A DNA stretch of 64,000 nt from assembly GCA_964536965.1 (NCBI GenBank), contig CAZIAL010000017.1:1-64000 (forward strand), given 5' to 3'. Of the stretch, positions 17,487 to 26,492 are shown piece after piece. The notes under the pieces were generated by a model that had not been told where the DNA came from, ran no database searches, and was given only the letters and a program-made list of their open reading frames with translations. Each line of letters begins with the position of its first letter. Within the stretch, counting starts at the first letter, position 1. The translations under genes were made by a program, and so were the position numbers. Source of the DNA: JACMQW01 sp964536965 (lineage in GTDB: Bacteria > Bdellovibrionota > UBA1018).

Positions 17487-17909
17487 ATGCGAAATTTTAC
17501 TTCCCGTTTTCAGTCCGCAGTCCTCTTCGCGCTCACCGCGGCCCTCGCGTCACCTGCCTGGGCCGAGGACACCGGCGGAGACCCGCTCGCGCCTCCGGCG
17601 ACTTCCGAAGTGTCGAATGAAGGAGCTCCGACGGCGCCCGCCGATATGACGGCGGATACTGCCGCGGATACCGCCGCCGAAACGATGCCGGCGGACGCAC
17701 CGATGCCGAACGAAGGCGTGGCATCGGGCGGCTCGCTCGACTCCGAACCGGCGGCCCAGGAAGCTCCGGCCCCGAAGGTCGCCAAAAAGAAGAAGGCGAA
17801 AAAAGCCGCGAAAAAAGTCGCCAAGAAAAAAGACAAGAAGAAGAAAAAAGTCGCCAAGAAAGCGACCAAGAAAAACGCCAAGAAAAAGAAAAAGAACCGG
17901 CACGGATAA
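17487..17909 (+). CDS. Exported protein with Lys-rich histone-like tail
   Basis: A 140-residue protein with a signal peptide (cleavage near AWAE, residue ~26), an acidic low-complexity middle (Pro, Ala, Thr, Asp, Glu; residues 27-95), and a C-terminal ~45 residues made almost only of Lys and Ala in AKK/AAKK units. The tail resembles histone H1-like proteins, which bind DNA, but the signal peptide would send it out of the cytoplasm, where polyanions such as DNA, LPS or teichoic acid could be the target. The ATG is preceded by a purine-rich CACAGGAAAAAAG. It is followed after 6 bp by the DUF1853 gene. Confidence 0.75.
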   Translation: MRNFTSRFQSAVLFALTAALASPAWAEDTGGDPLAPPATSEVSNEGAPTAPADMTADTAADTAAETMPADAPMPNEGVASGGSLDSEPAAQEAPAPKVAKKKKAKKAAKKVAKKKDKKKKKVAKKATKKNAKKKKKNRHG

Positions 17910-17915
17910 CCGCGC

Positions 17916-18872
17916 GTGAGTCTAAGGTCCGAGTGGGAGTGGGGTTGGAACACCCCACTCCTCCTCCACCCGGTCCTTCCGCCCGACTCCCTCCTTCCCG
18001 CCATCCGGGATTTTCTCGCGACGCCGCTCGATCGGCTGGATTTCGCTTCCGGCGAAAAAATTTTAAGCGTACGCCTCGCGGCGCTGAAGACATCGCGACT
18101 GGGCATTCGATTCGAGCGCATCCAGGAAGCGCTCTTCCTTTCCCACCCGGAGACCCTCGATCTCCGGCCGGGCATCGTGATCCCGCAGCGCACGGAGATC
18201 GACCTGCTTCATCGGTTACGCACCTGGCCCGAGGGCTGGATCCACTGGGAGGTCGCCGTGAAGTTCTATCTCGCTCTCGATCGTCACGGGAGCGCCGACT
18301 CTCATCGGTGGGTCGGGCCATCGCTCCAGGATACCCTCGGCCGAAAACTGCATAAGATCCAGTCGCGGCAATTGCCGATCCTCGAAGACCCGGACGTGCG
18401 TCGCAGTCTCGGCATCCCCGAAGCGGCTCCGATCGAATCCCTCCCCCTCATGCGAGGGATCTTCTATCGACCCCACGACGCGGGCGGGGAAACTCTCCGC
18501 CCCGATCGAGTGCGGCCCGACGGTGCGCGCGGGATCTGGATTCCCGAGTCCAAGCTCGCGCCGTGGCTGGAGCGTCGCGCCCTTGCGGTCTCTTCCAGCG
18601 CATTCCATGTCTTCGGGGATCGGCGTGAATGGTTGCGAGCCACGGCGATCGGAACCGGAACCCCGTTAAAGGATTACTTGAACTCGCCGCTTGAAGGGGC
18701 AATCCGCAGCCATTTTCGGACGAATACCGAGGGCCAAGAGGCTCCCGCGCCGCTCCACGGAACCTTCACCGCACCCGGCGCAGCGGAGCTCCGAGTCTTC
18801 GTCGTCGATGACGGGTGGGCGGACCGGGCCGAGGCGATGCTAGACAGAATGCGCCATGAGGGTAGAATTTAA
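17916..18872 (+). CDS. DUF1853 family protein
   Basis: A 318-residue protein with a GTG start 6 bp after the preceding stop. It shows the DUF1853 pattern: LGIRFERIQEALFLSHPE, then HWEVAVKFYLAL, then WVGPSLQDTLGRKLHKIQSRQL, which resembles a PD-(D/E)XK nuclease-like core in this family of unknown function. A C-terminal domain contains a LPLMRGIFYRP segment. No signal peptide is present, so it should be cytoplasmic. It is located between two exported proteins in one direction (17487-19960), so all three may be in one transcription unit. The function is unknown. Confidence 0.75.
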   Translation: MSLRSEWEWGWNTPLLLHPVLPPDSLLPAIRDFLATPLDRLDFASGEKILSVRLAALKTSRLGIRFERIQEALFLSHPETLDLRPGIVIPQRTEIDLLHRLRTWPEGWIHWEVAVKFYLALDRHGSADSHRWVGPSLQDTLGRKLHKIQSRQLPILEDPDVRRSLGIPEAAPIESLPLMRGIFYRPHDAGGETLRPDRVRPDGARGIWIPESKLAPWLERRALAVSSSAFHVFGDRREWLRATAIGTGTPLKDYLNSPLEGAIRSHFRTNTEGQEAPAPLHGTFTAPGAAELRVFVVDDGWADRAEAMLDRMRHEGRI

Positions 18873-18874
18873 TC

Positions 18875-19960
18875 ATGAGAACCATCGGCGCCGCACTGAC
18901 CCTTTTTCTCTGTTCCACGTTCGCCACGACGGCGCACGCCGAGCGCGTGCTACCGCTCCATATCTTCGCCGGTTCCGATCTCGGCTGGGGCTCGGTCGGT
19001 CCGTACGCGGCGCCCGAAGGAACCCGCACCGGTGTCCATTTCGACCTGAAACTGCTCGGATCCGCCTACTTCAAGCGGCACTGGATCTTCGACCTGGGCG
19101 GCGGATGGCAATTCGCGAAACGTTCGGGCGAAAATACGAACGGCGGTTTCGGCAAGGTGATCACTCGAGGGTCTTTCATCGAAACCTCTCTCCGCTACGG
19201 GAACTTTACCGGGTGGCAAGTCGGCCCGGTGCTGAACGCGATTCTGGTGGGCGACGTCGGCCTGGGGAATGGAAATCTCGTCGCATCCCAAGCCCAGAAG
19301 GCGATGCTCGGCGGCGTGCAGGTCTTCTACGAATGGCCGGAAAAATCCTACCGAGTTCGCGTCGGTGGACGCTGGATGACGGATCTGAATATCGATCAGC
19401 GTGCCGTCCATGTTTTCCAGGCCGGGATCGAAATCGGCTGGCCGACCTCGCGCGTGGCCCGCACCCGTTCGCGATACGTCCGACGACCCGGGATCCAGGT
19501 CGTGCAGAAGGATCGAGCGCTGAAACGCGTTCGCGTCGTTCTCGATGCGCGACGGATCGAGTTCGATTACGACCAGGCGACCCTGCGTCCGGAAGCCGCC
19601 GCTCGACTCGCACGTCTCGGCCAGTTCCTCGCGCGCTCGAAGGAGAACTGGGAGTTTGTTCGCATCAGCGGTCATACCGACGAGCGCGGCTCGGTCGAAT
19701 ATAACCAGAGGCTTTCCGAAAATCGCGCGCTCGCGGTGAAGAACGCGCTCGGAAAAGAAGGCATCCCCCGCGAGAAGATGGAAACGCGCGGATTCAGCGA
19801 GAACCTACCGCTCGATCGCGGACGGAACGAGCTGGCGTGGCAGAAAAATCGACGGGTCGAGTTCGAGTTCACCGGCGTACAGGATCTCGATCTCATCGTC
19901 GATGGCGTGAACCAAGCCACGGATGACGACGCGGGCGAGAACGACGCTTCCGGACTTTGA
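18875..19960 (+). CDS. OmpA-family protein with N-terminal beta-barrel
   Basis: A 361-residue protein, ATG two bases after the previous stop. A signal peptide ends near AHAE (residue ~23). Residues ~25-190 look like a beta-barrel or beta-sandwich domain (FHFDLKLLGSAYFKRHWIFDLGG). Residues ~230-345 form an OmpA/Pal peptidoglycan-binding domain: IEFDYDQATLRPEA, SGHTDERGSVEYN, LSENRALAVKNAL and KNRRVEFEF. The Asp of GHTDE and Arg of SENRA are the residues that bind diaminopimelate in this family. It should tether the outer membrane to the cell wall. A short acidic tail (TDDDAGENDASGL) follows the domain. Confidence 0.88.
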   Translation: MRTIGAALTLFLCSTFATTAHAERVLPLHIFAGSDLGWGSVGPYAAPEGTRTGVHFDLKLLGSAYFKRHWIFDLGGGWQFAKRSGENTNGGFGKVITRGSFIETSLRYGNFTGWQVGPVLNAILVGDVGLGNGNLVASQAQKAMLGGVQVFYEWPEKSYRVRVGGRWMTDLNIDQRAVHVFQAGIEIGWPTSRVARTRSRYVRRPGIQVVQKDRALKRVRVVLDARRIEFDYDQATLRPEAAARLARLGQFLARSKENWEFVRISGHTDERGSVEYNQRLSENRALAVKNALGKEGIPREKMETRGFSENLPLDRGRNELAWQKNRRVEFEFTGVQDLDLIVDGVNQATDDDAGENDASGL

Positions 19961-20046
19961 TCAACCGAAGTCCTTTAATTCCTCCCGAACGGTGCGTGCG
20001 CGCTTACCCGCGAAAGCGGGCGCTCAGTGTCAGCCCGCTTCAAGTG

Positions 20047-20074
20047 TTGACAGTTTAGTCTCGCGGGTTAGCCT
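20047..20074 (+). promoter_or_regulatory. Candidate sigma70 promoter for the TIGR02147 gene
   Basis: A perfect -35 hexamer TTGACA at 20047-20052 is followed after 16 bases by TAGCCT (20069-20074), a weak -10. It lies 15 bp before the GTG start. Upstream, at 20007-20027, CCCGC-GAAA-GCGGG forms a hairpin. The -10 is poor, so this is a moderate call. Confidence 0.4.
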
Positions 20075-20088
20075 AAGGTTGACCCTGA

Positions 20089-20973
20089 GTGAACACCCGC
20101 ATGGAACATCCCGAAACGTCCCCCGCAGAACGCTTTGACGCTTTCCGTTTCCACGACTCGAGTGAGTTATTGCAGGCGTACGTCGACCACCGTCGCGATA
20201 CGAGCCGCTACTTCAGCATCTCTTCCTGGGCGAAGAAGCTGGGACTTCCGACCAGCGGCATCCTCGTAAATTTCCTGAAACGCCGCCGCCTTCCGCCCGA
20301 AGACCTGGCGGATCGACTCTCGCAGAGCATGCAGTTCACCGCCGAAGAGTCCGAATATTTCGCGACCCTGATCGCCCTTGAACGCGCGCAAAAGTCGAAA
20401 TCGATCACCGTGGGACCGCTGGAGCGCAAACTCGCCGCGCTGAATTTTCGCGCCCGCTCGCAGACGCTGGACTCCGAGCAGCTCGAAAAACTGTCTCTGC
20501 GCAAAGCCGCTCTGAAGGATATGATGAAACTTCCGGGCGCATCGGTCGACCCGGCGTGGATCCAGAAAAACTCGCGGCTCCCGATGAACGTCGCGGAGAT
20601 CGACGAGACGGTCCAGAGCCTGATCGCGGAGGGGTCGCTCGAAAAAACCGCGGAAGGCTGGCGCCCGCCGCCGATTCCGGTGGAGACGACGACCGACCTG
20701 CCGAGCGCGGCGATTCGCTCGTTCCATCGTGAGAGTTTGGAATACGCTTCCCAGGCTCTCGATACCGTCGCGGTCGAAGAACGCCACTTCGCGAGCTACG
20801 TCATGACCGTGAATGCGGCGCGAATGGCCGAGGCGAAACTGGCCATCCAACAATTCGTCGATGAGTTCGCCGCTCGGTTCGAGGCTCCCCCTGGCGAATG
20901 CGATGCGCTCTATCAGCTGAACCTCTCTTACGTCCCCCTCACGGAAACTCCCTCGGGAAAAACTTCGTCATGA
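20089..20973 (+). CDS. TIGR02147/DUF4423 family protein (module 1)
   Basis: A 294-residue cytoplasmic protein. The GTG at 20089 is used; the ATG at 20101 is also possible. The N-terminus matches TIGR02147: LLQAYVDHRRDTSRYFSIS, SWAKKLGLPTSGILVNFLKRRR (a helix-turn-helix-like segment) and a DRLSQSMQF helix followed by EESEYFATLIAL. The C-terminal half has the DUF4423-like region with the HREFHRESLEYASQAL-type helix and ends in LYQLNLSYVPLTETP, the typical closing strand. The family is abundant in Bdellovibrio and Fibrobacter and its function is not established; a DNA-binding regulator is likely. Its stop overlaps by ATGA the next gene, an exported protein. The same pairing recurs at 30134-31989. 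Confidence 0.85.
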   Translation: MNTRMEHPETSPAERFDAFRFHDSSELLQAYVDHRRDTSRYFSISSWAKKLGLPTSGILVNFLKRRRLPPEDLADRLSQSMQFTAEESEYFATLIALERAQKSKSITVGPLERKLAALNFRARSQTLDSEQLEKLSLRKAALKDMMKLPGASVDPAWIQKNSRLPMNVAEIDETVQSLIAEGSLEKTAEGWRPPPIPVETTTDLPSAAIRSFHRESLEYASQALDTVAVEERHFASYVMTVNAARMAEAKLAIQQFVDEFAARFEAPPGECDALYQLNLSYVPLTETPSGKTSS

Positions 20974-21758
20974 AACTTGCACTATCGACCGTTCTTTTCT
21001 TTCTTTCGACGCTGGCGATCGCCGGCACGGGGGTACGCAACGGAGGCTCCTACTATCGTTGCGAAACGGAAACGGGCGAACAAATCGTCATGATCGAACA
21101 TCTCTTGGCGAGCCGCGGGGCGATGGTGCCGCGAATCGAAGATCGAAACGAATTCTTTCAGTTCGTTTCCTCGAAAATTACCGACGACCGCTTTGGCGCT
21201 CTTCTCCGCGAGCAATGGGAGGCCTATGGCGACGCCGACCTCTGGCCCGCGGGAACGCTCGAAGACGTCACCGTCTATTCCTACCGCGTGAGTCGCTCGC
21301 CGATCTCCTACGAAACCCTGGGAAGAATCCCGGCCACGAACCCTGAAGATCCGATTTGTAGCTTTCCCGCTTACGAACCGGAGTTCTGCTGTGAAAAAGT
21401 TCTCGCTTCTTATTTCGGCAGGGACGATGCGAGACCGACCGTCTTGCCCGATCATTTCCGCCGGCTCGATCGTTACCAGAAGAATATTCTCGAGCTCCAC
21501 GAAGCCATTTACCGCGTCGCCGCGAAAATCGCGAAGTTCCCCCCGCCGCCGCTGGAATACCGCGACGATCTCGACCATTATCTCGCCAGCCCCTGGCAGA
21601 CGGGCGAACTCCCGGCCGATATCGTGGAAGTTCTGATCATCCCGATGCTGACGGCGCTCGATGGCGATCGCTCGGGATTCGAGTTTGCTTTCCGCCGCTA
21701 CTGGGCCTGGAGCCATGAGATCTACCGCGCGTCGGAAAATTGGCGGCATTTTCGATAG
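20970..21758 (+). CDS. Exported NGG/LELHEAIY partner protein (module 1)
   Basis: A 262-residue protein with a signal peptide ending near IAGTG. The ATG at 20970 overlaps the TIGR02147 stop. Early in the mature part is GVRNGGSYYRC (residues 21-31), then LLREQWEAYGDADLWP (~83-98), then ILELHEAIYRVAAK (~173-186). The same three motifs in the same order occur in the exported protein at 31024. Short NGG-plus-Cys N-termini are common in exported Bdellovibrio proteins. Two adjacent Cys (EFCCEK) lie near residue 140. It has no catalytic motif I recognise. The genetic coupling implies it works with the TIGR02147 protein, perhaps as signal, sensor or product. Confidence 0.8.
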   Translation: MKLALSTVLFFLSTLAIAGTGVRNGGSYYRCETETGEQIVMIEHLLASRGAMVPRIEDRNEFFQFVSSKITDDRFGALLREQWEAYGDADLWPAGTLEDVTVYSYRVSRSPISYETLGRIPATNPEDPICSFPAYEPEFCCEKVLASYFGRDDARPTVLPDHFRRLDRYQKNILELHEAIYRVAAKIAKFPPPPLEYRDDLDHYLASPWQTGELPADIVEVLIIPMLTALDGDRSGFEFAFRRYWAWSHEIYRASENWRHFR

Positions 21759-21790
21759 TTCTTCGCGTTTTTCGGCGTCATAATCGGAGC

Positions 21791-22402
21791 ATGACGATGA
21801 CCCGAAACAGATTGGCCGGTGCGATTCTCGTTCTTTCCACGCTCTTCGCACCCGGCCTCGCCTCGGCGGCGATGTCGCCGCTCGCTTTTTCGATCGTTCC
21901 GCCGGTCCAGTTCCCGGCGAAAGACTTTTCCGTAACGGGCTTGCGCGCGAGCGCCCTCTGGGGAAATCACAAAAACGTTTACGGCCTCGACCTCGGACTG
22001 ATCGGAAACATGACCGAAGGACAGATGACCGGGATCTCCGCATCGGGGATCTTTAACCTGAACAAGGGCCAGACGACCGCGGTCCTTCTCCAGGCGGCGG
22101 GCGTGGCCAACATCAACGTCGCGAAAGCGCGCGTCGTCGGCGTCCAACTCGCCGGGATCATCAACCGAAACCGCGCGGAATCGAGTGTTTTCGGACTCCA
22201 GGTCGCTCCCGTGAACCTGGCCGAGTTCACGACGATCAACGGCTTCCAGGTCGGAATCTACAACCGCGCGCGCCAGGTAAATGGATTCCAGATTGGCCTC
22301 ATTAACGTCGCGGACTCCGTCCGCGGTCTCCAGATCGGCCTGATCAACGTCCACAAGCAGGGACTTTTCGCCGTCGCCCCGATCCTGAACTTCGGTTTTT
22401 AG
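21791..22402 (+). CDS. LA_2272-type surface-repeat protein
   Basis: A 203-residue protein starting at the ATG 21791 (an upstream in-frame start is not supported by a signal peptide). A signal peptide ends near ASAA (residue ~27). The mature protein is a series of ~10-residue units of the type GLQIGLINV, GVQLAGIINRN, GFQVGIYNRA, GFQIGLINVA, which is the repeat seen in LA_2272 family surface proteins of Leptospira and Bdellovibrionota. It probably forms a short beta-solenoid. There are about ten repeats. The role is unknown, but a surface position is expected. A 32-bp gap separates it from the module 1 partner. Confidence 0.8.
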   Translation: MTMTRNRLAGAILVLSTLFAPGLASAAMSPLAFSIVPPVQFPAKDFSVTGLRASALWGNHKNVYGLDLGLIGNMTEGQMTGISASGIFNLNKGQTTAVLLQAAGVANINVAKARVVGVQLAGIINRNRAESSVFGLQVAPVNLAEFTTINGFQVGIYNRARQVNGFQIGLINVADSVRGLQIGLINVHKQGLFAVAPILNFGF

Positions 22403-22426
22403 GAAACAGGCTCTAGGGAAAGCGCG

Positions 22427-22846
22427 ATGAAGCCGATGACCGCACGCGAAATGTTCCTGAAGGCGACCTTCATTCGCTGGATGGGCGTGGAGTTGCTGCG
22501 CATCGAGAATGGCGTCTGCGAGACAAAGCTCCGCGTAAGCCCGGAGATGCTCCAGCAGGACGGATTCGCGCATGCGGGAATCGTGACGACGCTCGCCGAC
22601 CACTCCTGCGGAGGCGCGGTCGGAAGCCTGCTGCAAGCGGGCGAACACCTCCTGACCGCGGAGTTCAAATCGAATTTCCTGCGCGCCGCGAAGGCACCCG
22701 AGCTCTACTGCCGGGCGGTCTGCAGAAAACGAGGACGTTCGCTGGCCTTTGCCGAGGCGACCGTCCATAGCTCGCCGGATTTTTCGGAAGGGTCGCTCGT
22801 CGCGACGATGACCTCGACGCTCGCGATCCGCGTTCTCGAAACCTAG
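22427..22846 (+). CDS. PaaI-type hotdog thioesterase
   Basis: A 139-residue single hotdog-fold domain. The motif QDGFAHAGIVTTLADHSCGGA matches the PaaI/YbgC-like acyl-CoA thioesterase signature (HxGxxxxLAD), with Asp of ADH as the likely catalytic residue. It would hydrolyse an acyl- or phenylacetyl-CoA in the cytoplasm. The gene is 24 bp downstream of the surface-repeat gene, and its TAG overlaps by four bases (CTAG) the stop of the convergent large gene. Confidence 0.85.
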   Translation: MKPMTAREMFLKATFIRWMGVELLRIENGVCETKLRVSPEMLQQDGFAHAGIVTTLADHSCGGAVGSLLQAGEHLLTAEFKSNFLRAAKAPELYCRAVCRKRGRSLAFAEATVHSSPDFSEGSLVATMTSTLAIRVLET

Positions 22847-24675
22847 GGCTTTTTTACGGCCGCTTTTCTACGGCGATAGTTCTCCAGATCCGCGGCGACA
22901 TTCGGATCGTCGACTTCGAAGGCGGGCTTCCCATTTTTTTCCACCCATTTGATCGGGATATGGAGTTTATGGCGCCGATAAGCATCGGCGAAATCTTCAT
23001 GTGAATTCGGATACCCGGTTTTCGGGAGCTCCGGATCGAGAAGATCGGTATCGACCCCGTGCACGTCGAGCCACCATCGGCCGTATTCGTCCGGGTAGGC
23101 CTGCGGGCGTCCCACCCCCCAGCTGAAACCGTAATACTCGGTAAAGTCTTCGAGGAAGTCGACGAAGTCTTCGCCATGCTCCGTATTTTCGGTGACCATT
23201 CGATACTGATCCAGGCGACCCTCGGAAACCTCGCGAAATCCGAGATAGGTCCCATAGCGGTAACGTTTCTGACCGTCTTTCGCGAAGCCGCCCGCCGTAT
23301 ACTCGCTCGCGCTGTTCATGCCGAGAAAATATCTTTTGCCGCTCGGAAAGAGGATCGCGCCTCCGGGAACGGGGTTGAATCCTTCGACGAGCGTGATGGG
23401 TAAGCCGTTCGGAAAATCTTTTCCCGATTGGACGAGTACCGTGCCGTCGGGCTGGATGGTTCGTACTTCGACGATCTCGGCGCCCTGGGTGGTGCGCATT
23501 CGTTCGGTGGAGCGCGCGAAACTCCCCGGCCGGCCGGGCAACTCCTCGCTCGCGATCACGATCGGCGCATCGGCGGGACTTCCATCGGGGAGCTTTGTTC
23601 CGGCGGGGACGCGGAAGGAGGGATTCCGAGGATCCATGCGGTACGCAATCCCCCGCGTCGTCGCGGGAACTCGTTCGAATCTCCCATCCGGCCAGCGGAG
23701 ATGGACTTCACGCACGACCAAATCGAAAACGCGCACGGGATAACCGTGGGGATCCGTCCAAATTTTTCGAGCGTCGTGGTCCGCAGGAAAATGGTTTTCT
23801 CCGTAACCATGCGCGCCCTTGAGGACGTTCACTTCCTTCCCGTCGGAGCGCTTCCCTTTCTCGAAATGGATCCAGTCACCGCTCGTATCGAACTCGTTAC
23901 GCAGAATACTACCCTCGTCGAGGACATACAGCTTTCCGTCCTCGAATTTCTGGATCTTAAAAACGTGGCGGGAGCGGGTGTTATTATGTTTCGAAACTTC
24001 CGGGAGATCCGCGCCGCCGGGCGGGGCGCCCCGCAGTTTCGAGGGCAACTCCATCGCTCCTTGCGTGATGACGAGCTCGGTCTCTCCATTTGGAAGCTCC
24101 TGGAATTCGAAACGGCCGTCCCATCCCCAGGAACTATCGGGTGCGGCGTAGCCGCCCTGTTGTTCGACGATCCGTCCATCGGGAGTCCGATGCATGAAAA
24201 CGAATTCGAAAGATTGGGTCGCTTCGGTACCTCCGCGCAGTCCGGCAGAGATCGAGGGCGAATAGTAAAAATATTTACCCGAGTTGCTCCAGTAGGCGCC
24301 GAGCGGCATTCCCGACGGACGGGGGTCGCCTTCCTTCAGCACGAAGGGCGCCGCGGGATCCGGGGATTCGTCACGGCCTCCCCGCTGGCTGGTTTTCCAT
24401 TCGATATTCGTCGCGAACTTCACTCGCCGCTCGGGTCGCCCCTTGCGCGATCGATCCGCGATGCGCATCCGCGACTTCGCTTCGATCCGCGGCATGAACT
24501 CGTCGAAACGCCCAGCCTTCAGAAATTTCGGGCAATAAGAACGGGCGATTCGGACGCCCGGCAGGGCGGAAGCGGGCGATATCCAGGTGATCGCGAGGAG
24601 GGCGACGAGCGCGTGCTTGAAATGAATCCCACCCCAGTTTTTTCCATGCGCCCGGCGAACCATCCGTAGTTCCAT
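22843..24675 (-). CDS. Large exported beta-rich hypothetical protein
   Basis: A protein of about 610 residues. Two starts are possible at 24675 (MELRMVRRAHG) and 24663 (MVRRAHG); the first is used here and both give a signal peptide with a cleavage near SPASA. The mature part is rich in Gly, Asp and aromatic residues with repeated strand-like segments of the form (P)DGRxVEQQGG, PNGETELVI, PDGTVLVQSG, PSGKRYFLG, which suggests a beta-propeller or beta-sandwich fold. There is no signature I recognise. Near the C-terminus WWLDVHGVDTDLLDPELP and HKLHIPIKW may be ligand loops. Exported location and size suggest a surface or secreted enzyme or binding protein. Confidence 0.65.
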   Translation of the reverse strand: MELRMVRRAHGKNWGGIHFKHALVALLAITWISPASALPGVRIARSYCPKFLKAGRFDEFMPRIEAKSRMRIADRSRKGRPERRVKFATNIEWKTSQRGGRDESPDPAAPFVLKEGDPRPSGMPLGAYWSNSGKYFYYSPSISAGLRGGTEATQSFEFVFMHRTPDGRIVEQQGGYAAPDSSWGWDGRFEFQELPNGETELVITQGAMELPSKLRGAPPGGADLPEVSKHNNTRSRHVFKIQKFEDGKLYVLDEGSILRNEFDTSGDWIHFEKGKRSDGKEVNVLKGAHGYGENHFPADHDARKIWTDPHGYPVRVFDLVVREVHLRWPDGRFERVPATTRGIAYRMDPRNPSFRVPAGTKLPDGSPADAPIVIASEELPGRPGSFARSTERMRTTQGAEIVEVRTIQPDGTVLVQSGKDFPNGLPITLVEGFNPVPGGAILFPSGKRYFLGMNSASEYTAGGFAKDGQKRYRYGTYLGFREVSEGRLDQYRMVTENTEHGEDFVDFLEDFTEYYGFSWGVGRPQAYPDEYGRWWLDVHGVDTDLLDPELPKTGYPNSHEDFADAYRRHKLHIPIKWVEKNGKPAFEVDDPNVAADLENYRRRKAAVKKP

Positions 24676-24731
24676 GATGAGAAGAAATAGAGGGTTTTCG
24701 CCGACTTCGCCATAAACGCGGCGCATCATCC

Positions 24732-24761
24732 TTGACGAATTCAGGCAAGCTCCCATATACG
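24732..24761 (+). promoter_or_regulatory. Promoter of tRNA-Val
   Basis: A -35 TTGACG (24732-24737) and a -10 TATACG (24756-24761) are separated by 18 bases. Transcription would begin about 10 bp before the tRNA at 24779. The hexamers match consensus at 5/6 and 4/6. Confidence 0.65.
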
Positions 24762-24778
24762 AGGATTTCACTTAGTGA

Positions 24779-24853
<75 letters not shown>

Positions 24854-24872
24854 TTTATTTCGACGTAATATG

Positions 24873-24905
24873 AAGACCGTCTGCTCTCGCAGATGGTCTT
24901 TTTAT
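24873..24905 (+). terminator. Rho-independent terminator of tRNA-Val
   Basis: A 12-bp stem (24873-24884 with 24889-24900, one G-T pair) closes a TCTC loop and is followed by TTTTATTT. It is 20 bp after the encoded CCA and is one of the strongest terminators in the window. Confidence 0.92.
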
Positions 24906-24953
24906 TTAAACCACTCCGCGGACCAATCACTCCACCGAGTCGAATCTTCAGAA

Positions 24954-26483
24954 TCATTCGATGGATCGAAACGCCTCGTAAGGGGAGAAAATATCCGTCC
25001 AGCGATTCCAGAGGCCAAATCCGTTCGCTTCGACTAAAGCCGCCGCGGCTTTCTCGTCCAGCGGAGAAAGATCCTCTCCCGAGGCCAACAACGTGCGCAG
25101 GGTATCGTCCACCGAGTACCGCCCGGCGGAGAGCGCGTTCGCGGAGCGCGAGCCGAAGACCGCGCCGTTGGAAGCCGCGGCGAGATCCAGGCGAATTTTG
25201 TTGTTCGCGACCCCGTACGCCGGGGTGACCAGCGCTCGCTTCGGATCGCGGCCGACGGTCGTCGACTTCATCTGATAGCCGATCTGCGCAAGCCATGCCG
25301 CCGTGGCGGCTCCCCCTTCGGTGCGGTCGAGCAATACGTTTTTACGCGCGAGATAGGCGCTCATCCAGAAATGGTAGGGTTTTCCCGTATGCACCGTGGA
25401 CTGGACGCCGGAGGGCAACGAAAAAAGAGCGCGACCCCGAAAGAAAAGCTCCGCATCGAGGACGCCGCTGGAGACTGCAAAAAGCGAAAGCAAATCGGAG
25501 ATTCGATACTCATGAAGCGAATTCCCCAGGAGCTGGGCCGCGCGCGACGCGATATTTCCCCCCGAGGTCGAGTAGATGCCCAGGAACTTCCATGCGCGAT
25601 CGTAAGCTTCTTTTCCGCTGAAACCATGGCTTCGATAACTCCGCTCGACGACCTGAAACAAATCGAGCCCCCCCTCGAGTTCTTCGGATCGGCGAAGTCC
25701 CTGGATGATCGCGTCGAGCTCGTGATTAATCGTCAGGAGAACCGCGTAATTTCGCGCGTCCGACAGGAATTCCGTGAACTCGTCGATGAGGGTGATCGGC
25801 TCCATGCCAGTATTCGTGGGCATCATGTCGGAAAGAATTTGTTTGATCGAGGAAACGCAACTCGGCACTTCCCAGATCCGCCCATGGAATCCGCAAAGGG
25901 CATGGAAGGTGGCTTCGGAAGTCAGGTCGGTACGCCGCCGCCCCTCGAAATGTTTCTTGCGCTTCGAAAGCGTCTCCGCGGCGAGCTTCCAATCCGCTTC
26001 CCCCCGGCTCCGGAACATTTCTTCCGATCGTCGGCTCCACCCCGGCCAATCGCGTTCGAAGGCTTGCTCCACCAGCGCCTCCCGCAGGATGCGACGAGGC
26101 ACGGGAAAGAGAGCCAGATCGGCGACCCACGGCCGATCGGCGGCCCGCCGGAAAATTTCGCGGGCTTTCGGCCCCCCCGAAATGAGCTCTTCGAGGGTTA
26201 AATCCAGGACTTCCGGATACCCATCGATCGCGGTCTTTACGGAGAAGTCGGCGATATTCAGCTTCTGCAGATCCGACGACGCGAATCCCGAGGGCTTGAA
26301 GACGGAAAGATAACGCCGACAATCCCAGTGTCGTAACGCTTCGAGATCGACTGCCGGGAGCGTCGATTCACCGATCGCCGCCGGTCCTCGTCGCGTCGGG
26401 GAAAAGGCGCCGGACTCGTGACTCCCGAGCGTGGCGCAACCCGCGTTCCCGACTGCAAAAAGAATGCAAACGATCTTTCGCAT
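24954..26483 (-). CDS. Lipoprotein of unknown function
   Basis: A 509-residue protein beginning MRKIVCILFAVGNAGCATLGS. The lipobox NAGC (Cys at residue 16) marks it as a lipoprotein. It has no sequence signature that I recognise. The mature chain is mostly helical with a charged central region (RNYAVLLTINHELDAIIQGL), and an SGGNIASRAAQLLGNSL segment. The gene at 26493-28313 lies 9 bp upstream on the same strand, so the two are probably one operon of exported proteins. The start is well supported by the lipobox position. Confidence 0.7.
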   Translation of the reverse strand: MRKIVCILFAVGNAGCATLGSHESGAFSPTRRGPAAIGESTLPAVDLEALRHWDCRRYLSVFKPSGFASSDLQKLNIADFSVKTAIDGYPEVLDLTLEELISGGPKAREIFRRAADRPWVADLALFPVPRRILREALVEQAFERDWPGWSRRSEEMFRSRGEADWKLAAETLSKRKKHFEGRRRTDLTSEATFHALCGFHGRIWEVPSCVSSIKQILSDMMPTNTGMEPITLIDEFTEFLSDARNYAVLLTINHELDAIIQGLRRSEELEGGLDLFQVVERSYRSHGFSGKEAYDRAWKFLGIYSTSGGNIASRAAQLLGNSLHEYRISDLLSLFAVSSGVLDAELFFRGRALFSLPSGVQSTVHTGKPYHFWMSAYLARKNVLLDRTEGGAATAAWLAQIGYQMKSTTVGRDPKRALVTPAYGVANNKIRLDLAAASNGAVFGSRSANALSAGRYSVDDTLRTLLASGEDLSPLDEKAAAALVEANGFGLWNRWTDIFSPYEAFRSIE

Positions 26484-26492
26484 CCTTCGAGC

